From contig CP064979.1 of the NCBI GenBank assembly GCA_016699575.1, positions 4,415,216-4,479,215 of the forward strand: a stretch of DNA of 64,000 nucleotides, written 5' to 3'. Shown here one piece after another: positions 47,662-57,930 of the stretch; positions within the stretch are counted from its first letter, which is position 1, and the number at the start of each line of letters is the position of its first letter. The notes beneath the pieces are model-generated. The model worked only from the letters and a program-made list of their open reading frames with translations, did no database searches and was not told the origin of the DNA. The position numbers and the translations under genes are program-made. The DNA comes from Flavobacteriales bacterium (GTDB taxonomy: Bacteria > Bacteroidota > Bacteroidia > Flavobacteriales_F > PHOS-HE28).

Positions 47662-48544
47662 ATGTACTACCGCCGTCGCCTGCTCTTAGCCCTGCTGCAA
47701 GCTTTGGGCGGCCGCGCTGAGAAGATGCGCCTGCATAAGTTGCTGATGCTATACGTGGTGCAGCGCGGCAAGGCGGACTATCACTTCGTGCCCTACCGCT
47801 TCGGTGCCTTCAGTTTCCAAGCCAATGCTGACCTGGTGGCGTGGACTACCCGCGGACTGATGGCCAACCACGAGCGGGAATGGGAACTGCTGGACAAGGA
47901 AGACCACTTGGCCGCACTGGGGCCCACCGACCGCAATGCGCTGGATGCACTGCTTGCCACTTACGGTGCTTTGGATCCGCGAGGCGTTGGTGCGCGAGAC
48001 CTACGTACGCTACCCCTCACGGCCTTGCGCAGCGAAATGGCGGCCCGTTTGCTGACCATTGCGCAGCAACAATCAGTTGTCCAAGCCCTGCCAGCGGCGG
48101 ACCGGAAGGCTTGCCACCATCGGTTACGAGGGTCTCGACCTGGACGCCTTCCTGAATAAGTTGCTGAAAGCGCACATCGCCGTGCTGTGCGATGTGCGGC
48201 GCAATACCTTCAGCATGAAGTACGGGTTCAGCAAAAGCAGCTGCAACATGCCTGCGCAGGCGTGGGGATCGCTACGAGCACTTGCCCGATGTGGGCATCG
48301 CCAGCGATGAACGGCAGGAACTGAACACACGCAGGCCGATCGCGATGCGCTCTTCGCACGCCACACGGAACGCACGCTATCGACCACCGCTAGTGCACAA
48401 GCGCACATAGCGGCATTGGTAGAACAGCATCGGCGTGTGGCCATTATGTGCTTCGAGCACGAGGTGGGTTGCTGCCACCGCAACGCCTTGTCCAAGGCCG
48501 TCGTGCAGCGCCCCGACTTCCACGGCCAACTCACGCATCTGTGA
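47662..48544 (+). pseudogene. DUF488 protein with N-terminal Panacea-like domain, frame broken
   Basis: Residues about 1-155 (YYRRRLLLALLQALGGRAEK, MRLHKLLMLYVVQRG, YHFVPYRFGAFSFQANADL) resemble SocA/Panacea-type domains. Then DUF488 follows in other frames: ATIGYEGLDLDAFLNKLLKA, VLCDVRRNTFSMKYGFSK, and the end VAIMCFEHEVGCCHRNALSK. Two shifts (near 48110 and 48245) interrupt one protein of about 293 residues. DUF488 proteins are of unknown biochemical role; the conserved Cys and His in the final segment suggest a catalytic site. It is followed four bases later by the partner gene. Confidence 0.65.
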
Positions 48545-48547
48545 GCC

Positions 48548-49383
48548 ATGGCGCGGATGCGGGTGCTCCTGACGGTGACAACCTACCCGCTGCCGAGCCG
48601 TAGCTACGATGAGTTGGTGTGCACCGCAGGTATCTGCGAGGACGGCACATGGGTGCGCATCTACCCGGTGCCATTGAGCTTCCTCATGCAGATGAAACGC
48701 AGCGGCCAGATGCCGGTGCGCAAGTACACCTGGATAGAAGCCGACCTCGAACGCCGCAAGGATGACTTCCGGCCGGAAAGCCACTCGCCGGTGAACCGTG
48801 ACTTCAACGCCATTGCCGTTGGCGAGCATATCGGCACTGAACGCGCGTGGGCTGAACGAAAGCACTTCTGCCTGCGAAAGGTGTACACCAGCATGGCGCA
48901 GCTCATTGCTGCAAGCCAGGGAGCCCACCAACGTTTCGCTTGCCACGTTCAAGCCAGCACGGTTCATCAGTTTCGACGTTGAGAAGGATGAGCGCGACTG
49001 GAAACCGGTATGGAAGGATGCGCGACAGCAGTTGGACCTGTTCGCGGAGGGAGCTCAGGAAGAGCCCAAGGAGATGATCCGAAGTTGCCCTACAAGTTCT
49101 ACTACCGCTTCGTGGATTCCGACGGCAAGGAAAGCCGCATGATGATCGAGGATTGGGAGATCGGCCAGCTCTTCTGGAATTGCCTGCGGGACGCTGAAGG
49201 GAATGAAGAAGTGGCAGTAGCCAAAGTGCGCGCGAAATACGGGGGGCCTTCCTCAAGGAGCATGACATCCACCTCTTTTTGGGCACCACCCAGAAGTTCC
49301 ACGCCATGCGGGCTGCAAATCCCTTTGTGATCGTCAGGGTGTTCTACCCGAAGCAGCTCGACCAGTTGGGCCTTTTTGAATAA
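48548..49383 (+). pseudogene. DUF488 partner protein, frame broken
   Basis: Begins MARMRVLLTVTTYPLPSRSY, ELVCTAGICEDGTWVRIYPV, PVRKYTWIEADLERRKDDFR, then continues in other frames with TFKPARFISFDVEKDERDWK, KLPYKFYYRFVDSDGKESRM, and an end FVIVRVFYPKQLDQLGLFE. Shifts lie near 48920, 49077 and 49245; joined, the protein has about 278 residues. From memory, similar proteins occur next to DUF488 genes in other bacteria, but no function is known to me. The block IEDWEIGQLFWNCLRDAEGN is the most distinctive. It ends 24 bases before hsdR. Confidence 0.6.
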
Positions 49384-49394
49384 CCGCCGACGGC

Positions 49395-49402
49395 TACCTT
49401 GC
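49395..49402 (+). promoter_or_regulatory. -7-like promoter box TACCTTGC before hsdR
   Basis: It ends four bases before the hsdR ATG, so hsdR may be transcribed separately from the rest of the type I operon. Confidence 0.35.
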
Positions 49403-49406
49403 TCGC

Positions 49407-52400
49407 ATGACCAAGGTGACCAGCGAAACCATGTTCGAAGCGAACCTGGAAGACATCCTGCACGCCCGAAGCGGGTGGGAGAAACTGGCCAATACTGGAT
49501 GGGACAAGGCGAACGCGTACTTCCCGGATGAAGTGGAGGGCTTCATACAAGCCACGCAAGGCGCATTGTGGCAGCAGATGGAAAAGCTGCACGGTGCAGA
49601 ACTGAAGGCGAAGTTGCTGGACGCTCTGCTGAAAGACCTTGACCTGAAGGGCACCCTGCATGTGCTCAGACACGGCTTCAAGTTCTATGGCAAGCTCTTC
49701 CGGGTTGCCTACTTCAAACCCGCGCATGGCTTGAACCCGGAGGTATTGGCGCTGTACGCGAAGAACCGGTTGACCGTGACGCGGCAGGTGCTGTGCCATC
49801 CGGGCGATCGCAAAGAGATGGACCTCACCTTCTCCTTGAACGGTCTTCCGGTGGCCACCTGCGAACTGAAAAACCCCGGAACGCGTCAGACTTGGCACGA
49901 CGCCGTGAAGCAGTACCAGGAGACCCGCGACCCGCGCGCACCGCTCTTCAGCTACCAGAAGCGCGCGCTCGTGCACTTCGCTGCCGATGTGGACGAAGTT
50001 CACATGACCACCAAGCTCGAACTGGAGAAGACGTTCTTCCTGCCGTTCAATCAGGGTAGCCACCCCGGTGAGGTGCAATGCGGGGCAGGCAATCCGGAGC
50101 ACACAAGCGGGTACCGCACGGGCTACTTCTGGGAAGAGGTGTTGCAACGCGACAGTTTCCTGGACATTCTCGGCCACTTCATTTTCACCGAGCACAAGGA
50201 GGAGCAGGTGAACGAAGCCGGTGGCAAGAGCCGGATGGTGAAGAAGGAGACCGTGGTGTTCCCGCGCTATCATCAACTGGACGCCGTGCGAACGCTCATC
50301 AATGCGGCACGAGCACATGGCCCCGGCAGCAACTACCTGATCCAGCACAGCGCGGGCAGCGGCAAGACCAACAGCATAAGCTGGCTCGCTCACCGCTTGG
50401 CCAGTTTGCACAACGAGGGCGACGAGAAGGTGTATGACTGTGTAGTGGTGATAACCGACCGGCGCGTACTCGACCAGCAGTTGCAGGACGCCATCTACCA
50501 GGTCGAACACGCACAAGGCGTGGTACAGGCCATTGACGACAACAGCAGGCAACTGGCCGAGGCGCTGGTGGACGGCACGAGCATCGTCATTACCACCCTC
50601 GCAGAAGTTCCCGTGGGTGCTGAAGGGCCTGCTGAACCTCGCAGCCGGTGGCAACTATGATGGGTTATCGGAAACCGAGAAGCAGCTGGCCGCTGAACAA
50701 GCCGCCGTGTACGAGACCAAGATCAGCCAAGCGCCGTTACGCGATCGTAGTGGATGAAGCGCACAGCAGCCAAAGCGGCGATGCTGCCAAGGAACTCAAG
50801 GCGATCCGTGGCGCAGGCACAGCGGAGGAAGGCGAGGACATCAGCAGCGAGGACGTGCTCACGAAGGTGATGAGCGCCCGAGGAAAGCAGAAGAACTAGA
50901 GCTTCTTCGCGTTCACCGCGACCCCGAAGGGGAAAACCATCGAACTCTTCGGGAAGCCCATCCACCACTACAGCATGCGGCAGGCCATAGAGGAAGGGTT
51001 CATCCTCGATGTATTGCAGCACTACACCACCTACAACACGTACTACCGGTTGGTGAAGGCCATCGAGGACGACCCGAAGCTGCCGAAGAAAAAGGCCACC
51101 AAGCAGCTCGGCAAGTTCATGAGCCTGCATCCGCACAACATTGAGCAGAAGACCGAAGTGATGGTGGAGCACTTTCGTCTGCATGTAAAACACCTGCTCG
51201 GTGGCAAAGCCAAGGCAATGGTGGTCTGCGGTTCTCGTTTGCACGCCACGCGCTACTTCGAAGCTTTCCAGCGCTACATCAAGGAGCACGGTTATGCCGA
51301 CGTGAACCCCATGGTGGCGTTCAGTGGCAAGGTGAAGGACCCGGTCAGTGGAGCAGAATACACCGAACCATCGCTGAACATCGACGTGGCGACAGGCCGA
51401 TCGATCAGCGAAGCCCAACTACCCGAACGCTTCGATAGCCCTGACTACAATGTCCTGCTGGTGGCCAACAAGTACCAAACAGGCTTTGACCAACCCAAGC
51501 TGCACACTATGTACGTGGACAAGCGCTTGGACGGTGTACAAGCCGTGCAGACGCTCAGCCGGTTGAACCGGCGCTTTCCCAGGAAGGAGCATCCGTTCGT
51601 GCTGGACTTCGTGAACAGCGCGGACGATATCTACACGGCCTTCAAGCCCTTCTTCGATGTCACGCAATTGAAGGAAGAGTCGCGTCCGGAACAGCTCGAG
51701 GCATTGAAGCATGAATTGGACGGCATGCAGGTGTACCACTTGCACGAAGTGGAGGCCTATGCCGCCATCTATTACCAGCCCGAGCATCGTCACAAAAAGG
51801 CCGACCATGAGCGACTGGTCAAGCACATACAACCGGCCAAGGACCGCTTCAAGTCGTTGGAGAACGACGACCACCAGCAACACTTCAAGGACAAGCTGCA
51901 AGCCTATGTGAACTTATACGCGTTCATGAGCCAGATACTCCCGTGGGCCGATGCGGACCAGGAAAAGCTCTACTCCTTCGCACGTGAGCTACGCGCACAC
52001 CTGCATATTGGAAAGAAACGCGTTCAATGGACCCTACAGGCGATGTTAACCTTCGTTACTACCGCTTGGAGCGTTTGGGTACCGGGGCCATTGACCTCAA
52101 AACGGGCGACATCGTACCGATCGGTGGACCAACAGCGGTCGGCACGGGCAAGGAGGATGACCCTGAGGTACCCCTTTCCACGATCGTGGGTGTCCTCAAT
52201 GAGCGTTTCAGCACCGAGTTCACGGAAGCGGACCAGTTCTTTTTCGATCAAATACAAGCCGAGGCTGTAGAGGACCAACGAGTGATTGACACGGCTCTGG
52301 CCAACCCCGAGGACAAGTTCCTGCTTGGCATCCGTGAGATCATGGACAACCTGATGGTGCAGCGCATGGAGAAGAACGATCGCATCGTCACCAAATACTT

Positions 52401-52487
52401 GGACGGTCGGAAGCCTTCAAGGACCTCGCTTTCAAGCTGATGGGAAAGGCACTCTATCAGCAAATCGTGGATCAAGCAAGGAAGTAG
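49407..52487 (+). pseudogene. hsdR: type I restriction endonuclease subunit, frames broken and one stop
   Basis: N-terminal nuclease domain with EMDLTFSLNGLPVATCELKN (Asp, Glu-x-Lys), Walker A HSAGSGKTNS, DEAH motif VVDEAHSSQ, SFFAFTATPKGKTIELFGKP, helicase domain 2 with VANKYQTGFDQPKL and AVQTLSRLNRRFP, and a helical C-terminus ending LMGKALYQQIVDQARK. Joined length is about 1025 residues, normal for HsdR. It is interrupted by frameshifts near 50600, 50735, 52025 and 52415, and by a TAG at 50897-50899 where TTG (Leu) would fit. HsdR translocates DNA and cuts it at a distance. Whether it is active depends on whether these breaks are real. Confidence 0.85.
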
Positions 52488-52560
52488 TCCGAGCTCCGCC
52501 TTACAGGATGTTGGACACCTACGGCATCATCTTGTCGCTCCGCGCAATTGAGCCCGAGCA

Positions 52561-53127
52561 TTGAGCGTTCCATCGCCATACCTCACAACCGTGCGCGCTC
52601 CGCACCTCTCCCCCGCTGACGTCATAGCCAGGTATACCATAACCGAAGTGGCCCAGCATGTAGGTGCCAGTGAGCAGCTGTTGGCCTGTTGTGCCGAGCA
52701 CCGGCTACGCACCATGATCCAAGTGCGCAAGGCAGCTGAGACAGAAGGAGGGCTCAGCACTGATTTGGGTTGCAGCGCTGACGTGGAAAAGGAACTACTG
52801 GCGCTGTTCAGTCCGCCCGGCATCCCCATCCAATGGCCGCCACTTTCCAAGCAAGAGGATCGCATACGGCAGCATTATGCCCACCTTGACGCTCGGTGCC
52901 GATCCGTACTCGACGCCTGGATCTTCAGCTTCAAAGACGCTGAAGTTGCCCTACACTACCTGGTGCACAGCAGGGAAGACTTCCGACGCATGCGGAATGT
53001 TGGCCCACAGACGTTGACTGTCCTCACCGAGTGGCGCACGCTTTTGCGATCATCGTTCCACGCCGGGATCCGCTGGTCGATCCGCGGATCAGCGCCAAGT
53101 CGCAGCCGGAGCCATTGCTCTCCGTAG
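52561..53127 (+). CDS. hypothetical protein with HhH-like segment
   Basis: A 188-residue protein from a TTG start, so the true start is uncertain. I do not recognise a family. The segment LVHSREDFRRMRNVGPQTLT resembles the helix-hairpin-helix in the C-terminal domain of the RNA polymerase alpha subunit, which suggests nucleic-acid or protein contact. The N-terminal part (ADVIARYTITEVAQHVGASE) is helical. The last 25 residues (arginine and serine rich) may be frame-shifted, because the next gene begins inside this one in another frame. It follows hsdR by 74 bases. Confidence 0.4.
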   Translation: MSVPSPYLTTVRAPHLSPADVIARYTITEVAQHVGASEQLLACCAEHRLRTMIQVRKAAETEGGLSTDLGCSADVEKELLALFSPPGIPIQWPPLSKQEDRIRQHYAHLDARCRSVLDAWIFSFKDAEVALHYLVHSREDFRRMRNVGPQTLTVLTEWRTLLRSSFHAGIRWSIRGSAPSRSRSHCSP

Positions 53128-53595
53128 TGCACCGCACCCTATCCCTCTTTGCCCTTGAGATCAGGCTGAAGCATTGGTACGGGAAGGAGCGCGAAGCCGT
53201 GAGCTATTACGCATTCGCCTACTTGGCCAAAGCTTGCAAGCGCGGCACTGAACTTCACGACCCGGGCCAGATCGCCATCGAAAGCCGCATACCCGGTGGC
53301 CCATTGAACGCGAAGAAGGAGGTGTGCAAGGATCCGGCGATCTGGTCCAAGTCCGGTGAGAACTGCTGGGATGAAAAGCACGAGAGCACGCGATACCCGC
53401 TGGTCGTCATGGAATGGAAAGCTGGCAGCGATCGTTTCTCCACGTACGATCTCCGAACACCTCGTGAGCCTCTGCGGTCAGGCGCCCGGCACGGTGGGCA
53501 TAGCAGTGACTTTCGTCGTTGGCGAGAAGCCCATGCTACGCGCGACACTTGTTGAGAACGGCACGGTAAACGATGATTGGCTCCAGGTGGGCTAG
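53031..53595 (+). pseudogene. nuclease-like hypothetical protein, frame broken
   Basis: A frame from GTG at 53031 gives RTLSLFALEIRLKHWYGKER, YYAFAYLAKACKRGTELHDP, and YPLVVMEWKAGSDRFSTYD; after a shift near 53460 it continues ISEHLVSLCGQAPGTVGIAV and ends VNDDWLQVG. The E-x-K in VVMEWKAG recalls a PD-(D/E)XK core, but an upstream acidic ligand is not obvious. The first part may instead belong to the preceding protein joined by an indel. I cannot name a family. It is convergent with the VRR-NUC-like gene, with a four-base overlap. Confidence 0.4.
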
Positions 53596-54131
53596 CGTAG
53601 ACGCCACTCCACCATCAGAAAGTCCTCGACGGTCATTCCACACGTGAGGGCTGCTTCCAACCAGCGCAACTGCGTGCCGCGCAATCGGTCCTTCTTCTGT
53701 TTCTTGCTTTCAGCAAAGACCAGTCTGCCCTCCTTCCACGCGACCACATCCCAGCAGCCTGCGTAGGTGTTGCCATTAGCAACGGCGATCGCGTGCAGCC
53801 GTTCGATCGCCCAAGGCACTTCAATGGAAACGTGTTCTTGTGCGGCCGGGCCCTCCAGTTTCCATTCGCGCCACAAGGCGGGCTTCATGGCAGGCTTGCC
53901 GTAGGTCTCCAGCCAGCGTCCCTCCCACCCCTCTGCTTCAAAGGCACGCAGGATGGCCACCTCAGCGAACTGTGCACGATCGTCCACGAGCACCAGGTCC
54001 TTTCCACCGAAGGTGTGGACGTCCTCGGCAGCGATGGCCTTGGTGAATTCGGCTCGATGCACCGCCACAGCGAACCCCGGCACAACTTCCTCCGACCGGT
54101 CGAACGTGAAGACTGGGATCATGAAGTGCAT
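53592..54131 (-). CDS. VRR-NUC-like nuclease domain protein
   Basis: A 179-residue protein. The C-terminal 60 residues have a VRR-NUC pattern: CWDVVAWKEGRLVFAESKKQ (Asp, then Glu-x-Lys) followed by KKDRLRGTQLRWLEAALTCG, where the Gln and Trp helix is a hallmark. The N-terminal part (FMIPVFTFDRSEEVVPGFAV) is unassigned. Stand-alone VRR-NUC proteins are often found in phages and defence regions as structure-specific or repair nucleases. A GTG at 54140, overlapping the stop of the upstream minus-strand gene, is an alternative start. It closes the defence region on the right. Confidence 0.65.
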   Translation of the reverse strand: MHFMIPVFTFDRSEEVVPGFAVAVHRAEFTKAIAAEDVHTFGGKDLVLVDDRAQFAEVAILRAFEAEGWEGRWLETYGKPAMKPALWREWKLEGPAAQEHVSIEVPWAIERLHAIAVANGNTYAGCWDVVAWKEGRLVFAESKKQKKDRLRGTQLRWLEAALTCGMTVEDFLMVEWRLR

Positions 54132-54136
54132 GTGCT

Positions 54137-56371
54137 TCACTCCCGCACCACCCTCACCGCATTCCCGCCGCCTGCTTCGCGCAGGATGTAGAGCCCGGCG
54201 GGCAGGTGGTGCAGGTGCCTGGTGGCGGTGGGGCCGTTGGTGTGCTGGGTGTGCAGCACGCGGCCGCAGGCATCGCAGAGCAGCACGGTGCGCGGGGCGG
54301 CATCGGCAAAGGAGAGGGTGACGCTGCCCGTGGTGGGATTGGGGAAGGCCGTGAAGGCAGTGGTGGTGGGCGCTGGCGCGGCGGTGTTGATGATCTGCAC
54401 CGGCACGGACGGTGCGCTGGTGCAGCCCAGCGCATCGGTGTACACCACCGTGTAGCTGCCGCTGGTGGGCGCGGTGATGCAGGGCCAGGTGGCGTTGGGC
54501 GGCGGCAGGCCATCGAGGTACCACTGCGGCTGCGGGCGCCATGCGGTGCACAGCGTTTGGCCGCTCTGCGGCACGGTGGGCACGGCCGGCACGGTGGGAC
54601 AGGCCAGCGGAGCGCGGTACACATCGCCGTAGCGCCCCACGGCGATCGGCGCACCGTCGGCCAGCGTGGCATCGCCGATGATGGCGTCGAAGGGTGCGGG
54701 CACGATGTTCACCCAATCGTTGCCTCCGTCGGTGGTGCGCACCACCTGGCCGCTCACGCTCACGGCATAACCGGTGTCGGGGTGCGTGAAGAAGATGCTC
54801 TTGGTGTACTGGGGCAGTCCGCCGAGGTAGGTCCAGGTGTCGCCGCCATCGGTGGTGCGCAGGCCACCGCCACCGCCTGTGAAGCCCAGGGTGTCGTTGA
54901 GGAAGAAGATGCTGTGGATGTCGGCGTTGGTGCCGCTGGCGAGCGGTTGCCAGCTGGCGCCGCCGTCGGTGGAGCGCAAGAGGGTGCCGCCTTCGCCCCG
55001 GCAAAGCCGAGGGTATCGTTCACGAACCAGAGGTCGAAGATGTTGCCGCCGGACGTCTGCGTCAGGTGGCGCCGGTGTTGGTGGTGCGGTAGCAGCCACC
55101 GTTCACGTAACCGCCGCCCACGATGGCCGTGCTGTCGTTGAAGGCCCAGGTGCAGCGGATGGCGATGTTGGGCCCGGGGTGGTTGGTGCTGGTGGCGAAG
55201 AAGTCGGTGGTGCTGCGGTTGGCGCCAACGCCTCCGCCGAGCCAGCCGGTGCCGTCGGCGCGCAGGTGCACGCCCAGCCATTGCGCATTGCCGGCGCTCA
55301 CGTTCATCAAGTGCGGCCGCCGGTGGCGGTGCGCAGCACGCCGTTCTGCACACCGCCCGAGGTGAGCCAGCCTGCCGTGGCGCCGTTCTGATCGGTGCCG
55401 AAGCTCACCTTGTTGAGCATGGTGTGGTAGGTGCCCGATTGCACGGGCGTCCACGAGGCGCCGAAGTCGAGGGTGCGGTACACGCAGGCTTCGCCGGTGA
55501 GCACGCCGATGCCGGTGCTGTCGATCACACGCTGTAGAGGTCCTGCGGTCCGAGCGACAGCAGCGTCCAGTTAGCGCCGCCGTTGGTGCTGCGCAACAGG
55601 GTGCCGTTGTTGCCCGGTGCCAGCAGGATGCTGCCTTGCACGAAGAGGCTCAGCAGGCTGTTGGTGGTTGGGCTGGGCTCCAGCGTCCAGTTGTCGCCGC
55701 CGTCGGTGGTACTGATGATCTCGCCACCGAGCCCAAGGGCGATGCCGTTGAGCGGATCGGCGAAGTGGATGCCGCGCAGGTTGTAGTTGATGGGCGTGGT
55801 GACCTGGGCCCAGTTGGTACCGCCGTCCACCGTGCGCAGGAGCAGGGCGCCGGTGGCGGCCGCGAAGCCAAGCTGGTCGTTAACGAAGTGCAGGGCCACC
55901 ATGGCGTTGGTGGTGCCGCTGGTCTGCTGTGTCAGGTGGCGCCGCCGTCGGTGGTACGCACGATCTTGCCGCTTTCGCTTCCAGCCCAGCCCAGCGTGTC
56001 GTTGACGAAGTGCAGCACGGCCATGTTGCCGAAGGTGGGCTCGAAGACGGAGGTGGCCGAGGCCCAGCCGTCGGTGGTGCGGTAGAAGCGGCCCGAGTTG
56101 GCACCGATGATGCCGCGCTGGTCGTCCCACATCCACAGCATGCGCGGCTTGTCGATGAGGTTGTAGGGTTGGCGCTGCCAGCTGGCACCGGCATCGGTGG
56201 TCTTGAGCACGAAGCCCAGGATACGATGCACGGTGAAGCCGGTGACGGCATCGACCATGTGCACGGACGATAGCTCGCTGTTGTTCTTCACGGGTGTCAC
56301 CAGTTCCCAGGTCTGGGCAGCGGCGAACAACGGAAGGAAGAGCGGCAGGAGAAAGAACGACGGAGCTGCAT
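54137..56371 (-). pseudogene. secreted Ycf48-repeat protein with T9SS domain, many frameshifts
   Basis: Joined frames give about 740 residues: a signal-peptide start (MQLRRSFS then LLPLFLPLFAAAQTW), then about ten Ycf48/BNR-type repeats with T-x-DGG-x-x-W or a close variant (KTTDAGASW, RTTDGWAS, RTVDGGTNW, STTDGGDNW, RSTNGGANW, RSTDGGASW, RTTDGGDTW, RTTDGGNDW), separated by HFVNDTLGWAG-like strands. A PKD-like segment and a type A sorting domain (FTAFPNPTTGSVTLSFADAA) follow, ending VRVVRE. Breaks lie near the start and near 55930, 55527, 55315, 55070 and 55000. It is probably a surface beta-propeller adhesin or binding protein of unknown ligand. Confidence 0.7.
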
Positions 56372-56381
56372 GGTTGCAAAG

Positions 56382-56389
56382 TAAGTTCG
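56382..56389 (+). promoter_or_regulatory. -7-like promoter box TAAGTTCG
   Basis: It ends four bases before the ATG of the membrane protein at 56394. On the other strand TACTTTG lies five bases before the ATG of the Ycf48-repeat gene, so this 22-base gap may hold both promoters. Confidence 0.4.
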
Positions 56390-56393
56390 TGGC

Positions 56394-57062
56394 ATGCCCG
56401 TGCTGGCCTACGTGCTCTTTGCCGCAGCGGTGCTGTGGTGCATCGGTGCGGTGCATGCGGCCACGCGCAGCAAGGTGTTCACCGCTGCGGTGGTGGCGCT
56501 CGGTGCGGTGCACAGCGTGGTGGCATGGCGTGGTACCTACACCAACGCGTTGGCCTTCCCTCCCCCGCAGATGCTGCTGCTGGCGCCGGTGGTGGTGGCG
56601 CTGCTTGTGGCGCTGGCCATGCAACGCGGGCGCGCGTGGCTGGGCGGGTTGCCGCTGGTGCCGCTCACCGCCGTGCACGTGCTGCGTTTACCGGTGGAGC
56701 TGGTGCTGCACCAAGGGTACGAGGCGGGCCTTGTGCCGCGCGACATGACGTACAGCGGCTTCAACTTCGACATCGCGAGCGGCATCAGCGCGGCCTTGAT
56801 GCTACTGTGGCTGCGCAGCAAGCGACCACCCGGCAGAGGCGTGCTCATCGCGTGGAACCTTGCTTGCCTGGTGCTGCTCTTCATCGTGGTGGTCACCGCG
56901 GTGCTGAGCATTCCGAGCAGCGTGCAGCGCATCAATTTCTCCACGCCCAACGTGCTGGTGACTGCCGTGCCGTGGGTGCTGCTACCGGCCATGTTGGTGC
57001 CGGTGGTGCTGTGGGCGCATGTTGCGGCATTGACCGGTTTGCTCGGTGGGCGGAGGCGGTAG
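56394..57062 (+). CDS. hypothetical multi-pass membrane protein
   Basis: A 222-residue protein with about six or seven membrane helices (VLAYVLFAAAVLWCIGAVHA, PPQMLLLAPVVVALLVALAM, NLACLVLLFIVVVTAVLSIP, VPWVLLPAMLVPVVLWAHVA). No conserved motif allows a family to be named. The loop HQGYEAGLVPRDMTYSGFNF may face the periplasm. It is divergent from the Ycf48-repeat gene and convergent with the NTF2-like gene that follows. Confidence 0.6.
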   Translation: MPVLAYVLFAAAVLWCIGAVHAATRSKVFTAAVVALGAVHSVVAWRGTYTNALAFPPPQMLLLAPVVVALLVALAMQRGRAWLGGLPLVPLTAVHVLRLPVELVLHQGYEAGLVPRDMTYSGFNFDIASGISAALMLLWLRSKRPPGRGVLIAWNLACLVLLFIVVVTAVLSIPSSVQRINFSTPNVLVTAVPWVLLPAMLVPVVLWAHVAALTGLLGGRRR

Positions 57063-57081
57063 TGAGGCAAGCGCAAAACGA

Positions 57082-57110
57082 ACGCCCGCCCTGTTGTCCA
57101 GAGCGGGCGT
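57082..57110 (-). terminator. terminator-like hairpin
   Basis: The stem ACGCCCGC with GCGGGCGT and a loop of 13 bases, followed on the minus strand by TTCGTTTTG. It lies between the convergent genes ending at 57062 and 57132. Confidence 0.55.
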
Positions 57111-57131
57111 CGCTGCATGATCGATCGATGC

Positions 57132-57650
57132 TCAGGGCTGCACCGCGGCCACGGCGGCTTCCTCCTTGGCCTTGCTGCTGGTGCTGATCTCGCGCACGCA
57201 CTGCCAGCTGTCGCCGCTCTTCTTGAAGATGGCGAAGTAGGTGCCTTGGTCCACCACCGCGCCGGTCTTGTCGGTGTCGGTCCACGAGCCGATCTCGGTC
57301 ACGTGGTCGGTGCCAGCGAAGACATCGATGACCTTGAAGGTGGGCGTGCGGCCCAAGGTGTCGTTGGCCATCTTATCGGCCATGTCCTGGCGCAGGCTGG
57401 CCTTGCCCATGAGGGGTTCGCGGTGCATGCCGTAGCTCACCACATCGTCGGCGTAATAGCTCATCACGGCATCCACGTTCTTGGCGGCTGCGGCTGTGGC
57501 ATAGGCATCCTCCATGCCTTGGATGGTGGCGGTGAGGGCAGCTGCATCCACGGCGGGCGCGGCCATGGGCTCGCTGGGTGCAGGGCTGCTGCGGGCGGCG
57601 AAGAGCGCGAGACCGCAGACAGCAATGGGGAACAAGGTGCTTGTGCGCAT
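57132..57650 (-). CDS. secreted NTF2-like (DUF4440/SnoaL-type) protein
   Basis: A 172-residue protein with a signal peptide or lipoprotein-like start (MRTSTLFPIAVCGLALFAAR) and an NTF2-like domain: TIQGMEDAYATAAAAKNVDA, VMSYYADDVVSYGMHREPLM, GKASLRQDMADKM, and the final strands YFAIFKKSGDSWQCVREIST. Such proteins often act as small-molecule-binding or ketosteroid-isomerase-like proteins, and some bind calmodulin-kinase-like partners; the role here is unknown. A short acidic and alanine-rich tail ends the protein. Confidence 0.72.
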   Translation of the reverse strand: MRTSTLFPIAVCGLALFAARSSPAPSEPMAAPAVDAAALTATIQGMEDAYATAAAAKNVDAVMSYYADDVVSYGMHREPLMGKASLRQDMADKMANDTLGRTPTFKVIDVFAGTDHVTEIGSWTDTDKTGAVVDQGTYFAIFKKSGDSWQCVREISTSSKAKEEAAVAAVQP

Positions 57651-57780
57651 GGTGAAGAAGGGGTTGGTTGGGCGAGGGACGGGGAATTCCGCCTTCGTAT
57701 CAAAGATGATCGTTTATTCCGGACCGATCCCGCGCTGACGCCGTGTGCTCCCGAACGAAGCCATGCAGCGGCGAAGTCCG

Positions 57781-57909
57781 TCACGCCAACAAGAGCCATG
57801 CTGCGGCAGCCAGCAGCACCAGCACCGAAACCGCGAGCAGGAAGCGCGCGGCGGCACGCTTCCACCGCGGTGTGTCGTTGTTGAAGAACCAAGGGTAGAA
57901 CTGCTTCAC
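57781..57909 (-). CDS. small putative membrane protein
   Basis: A 42-residue frame from a GTG: polar start KQFYPWFFNNDTPRWKRAAA, then one hydrophobic helix (ARFLLAVSVLVLLAAAAWLL). No family is known to me. The MITE-like element lies 20 bases upstream. It could be a chance frame, but charge distribution and the clean membrane helix favour a real gene. Confidence 0.4.
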   Translation of the reverse strand: MKQFYPWFFNNDTPRWKRAAARFLLAVSVLVLLAAAAWLLLA

Positions 57910-57930
57910 GGCCCTGCAAGTTGGCCCTAA

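Noticed and set aside
47490..47720. Short frame with an N-terminus before the DUF488 gene
   Set aside because: It overlaps the DUF488 start and has no recognisable pattern; it is more likely the spacer after the broken protease.
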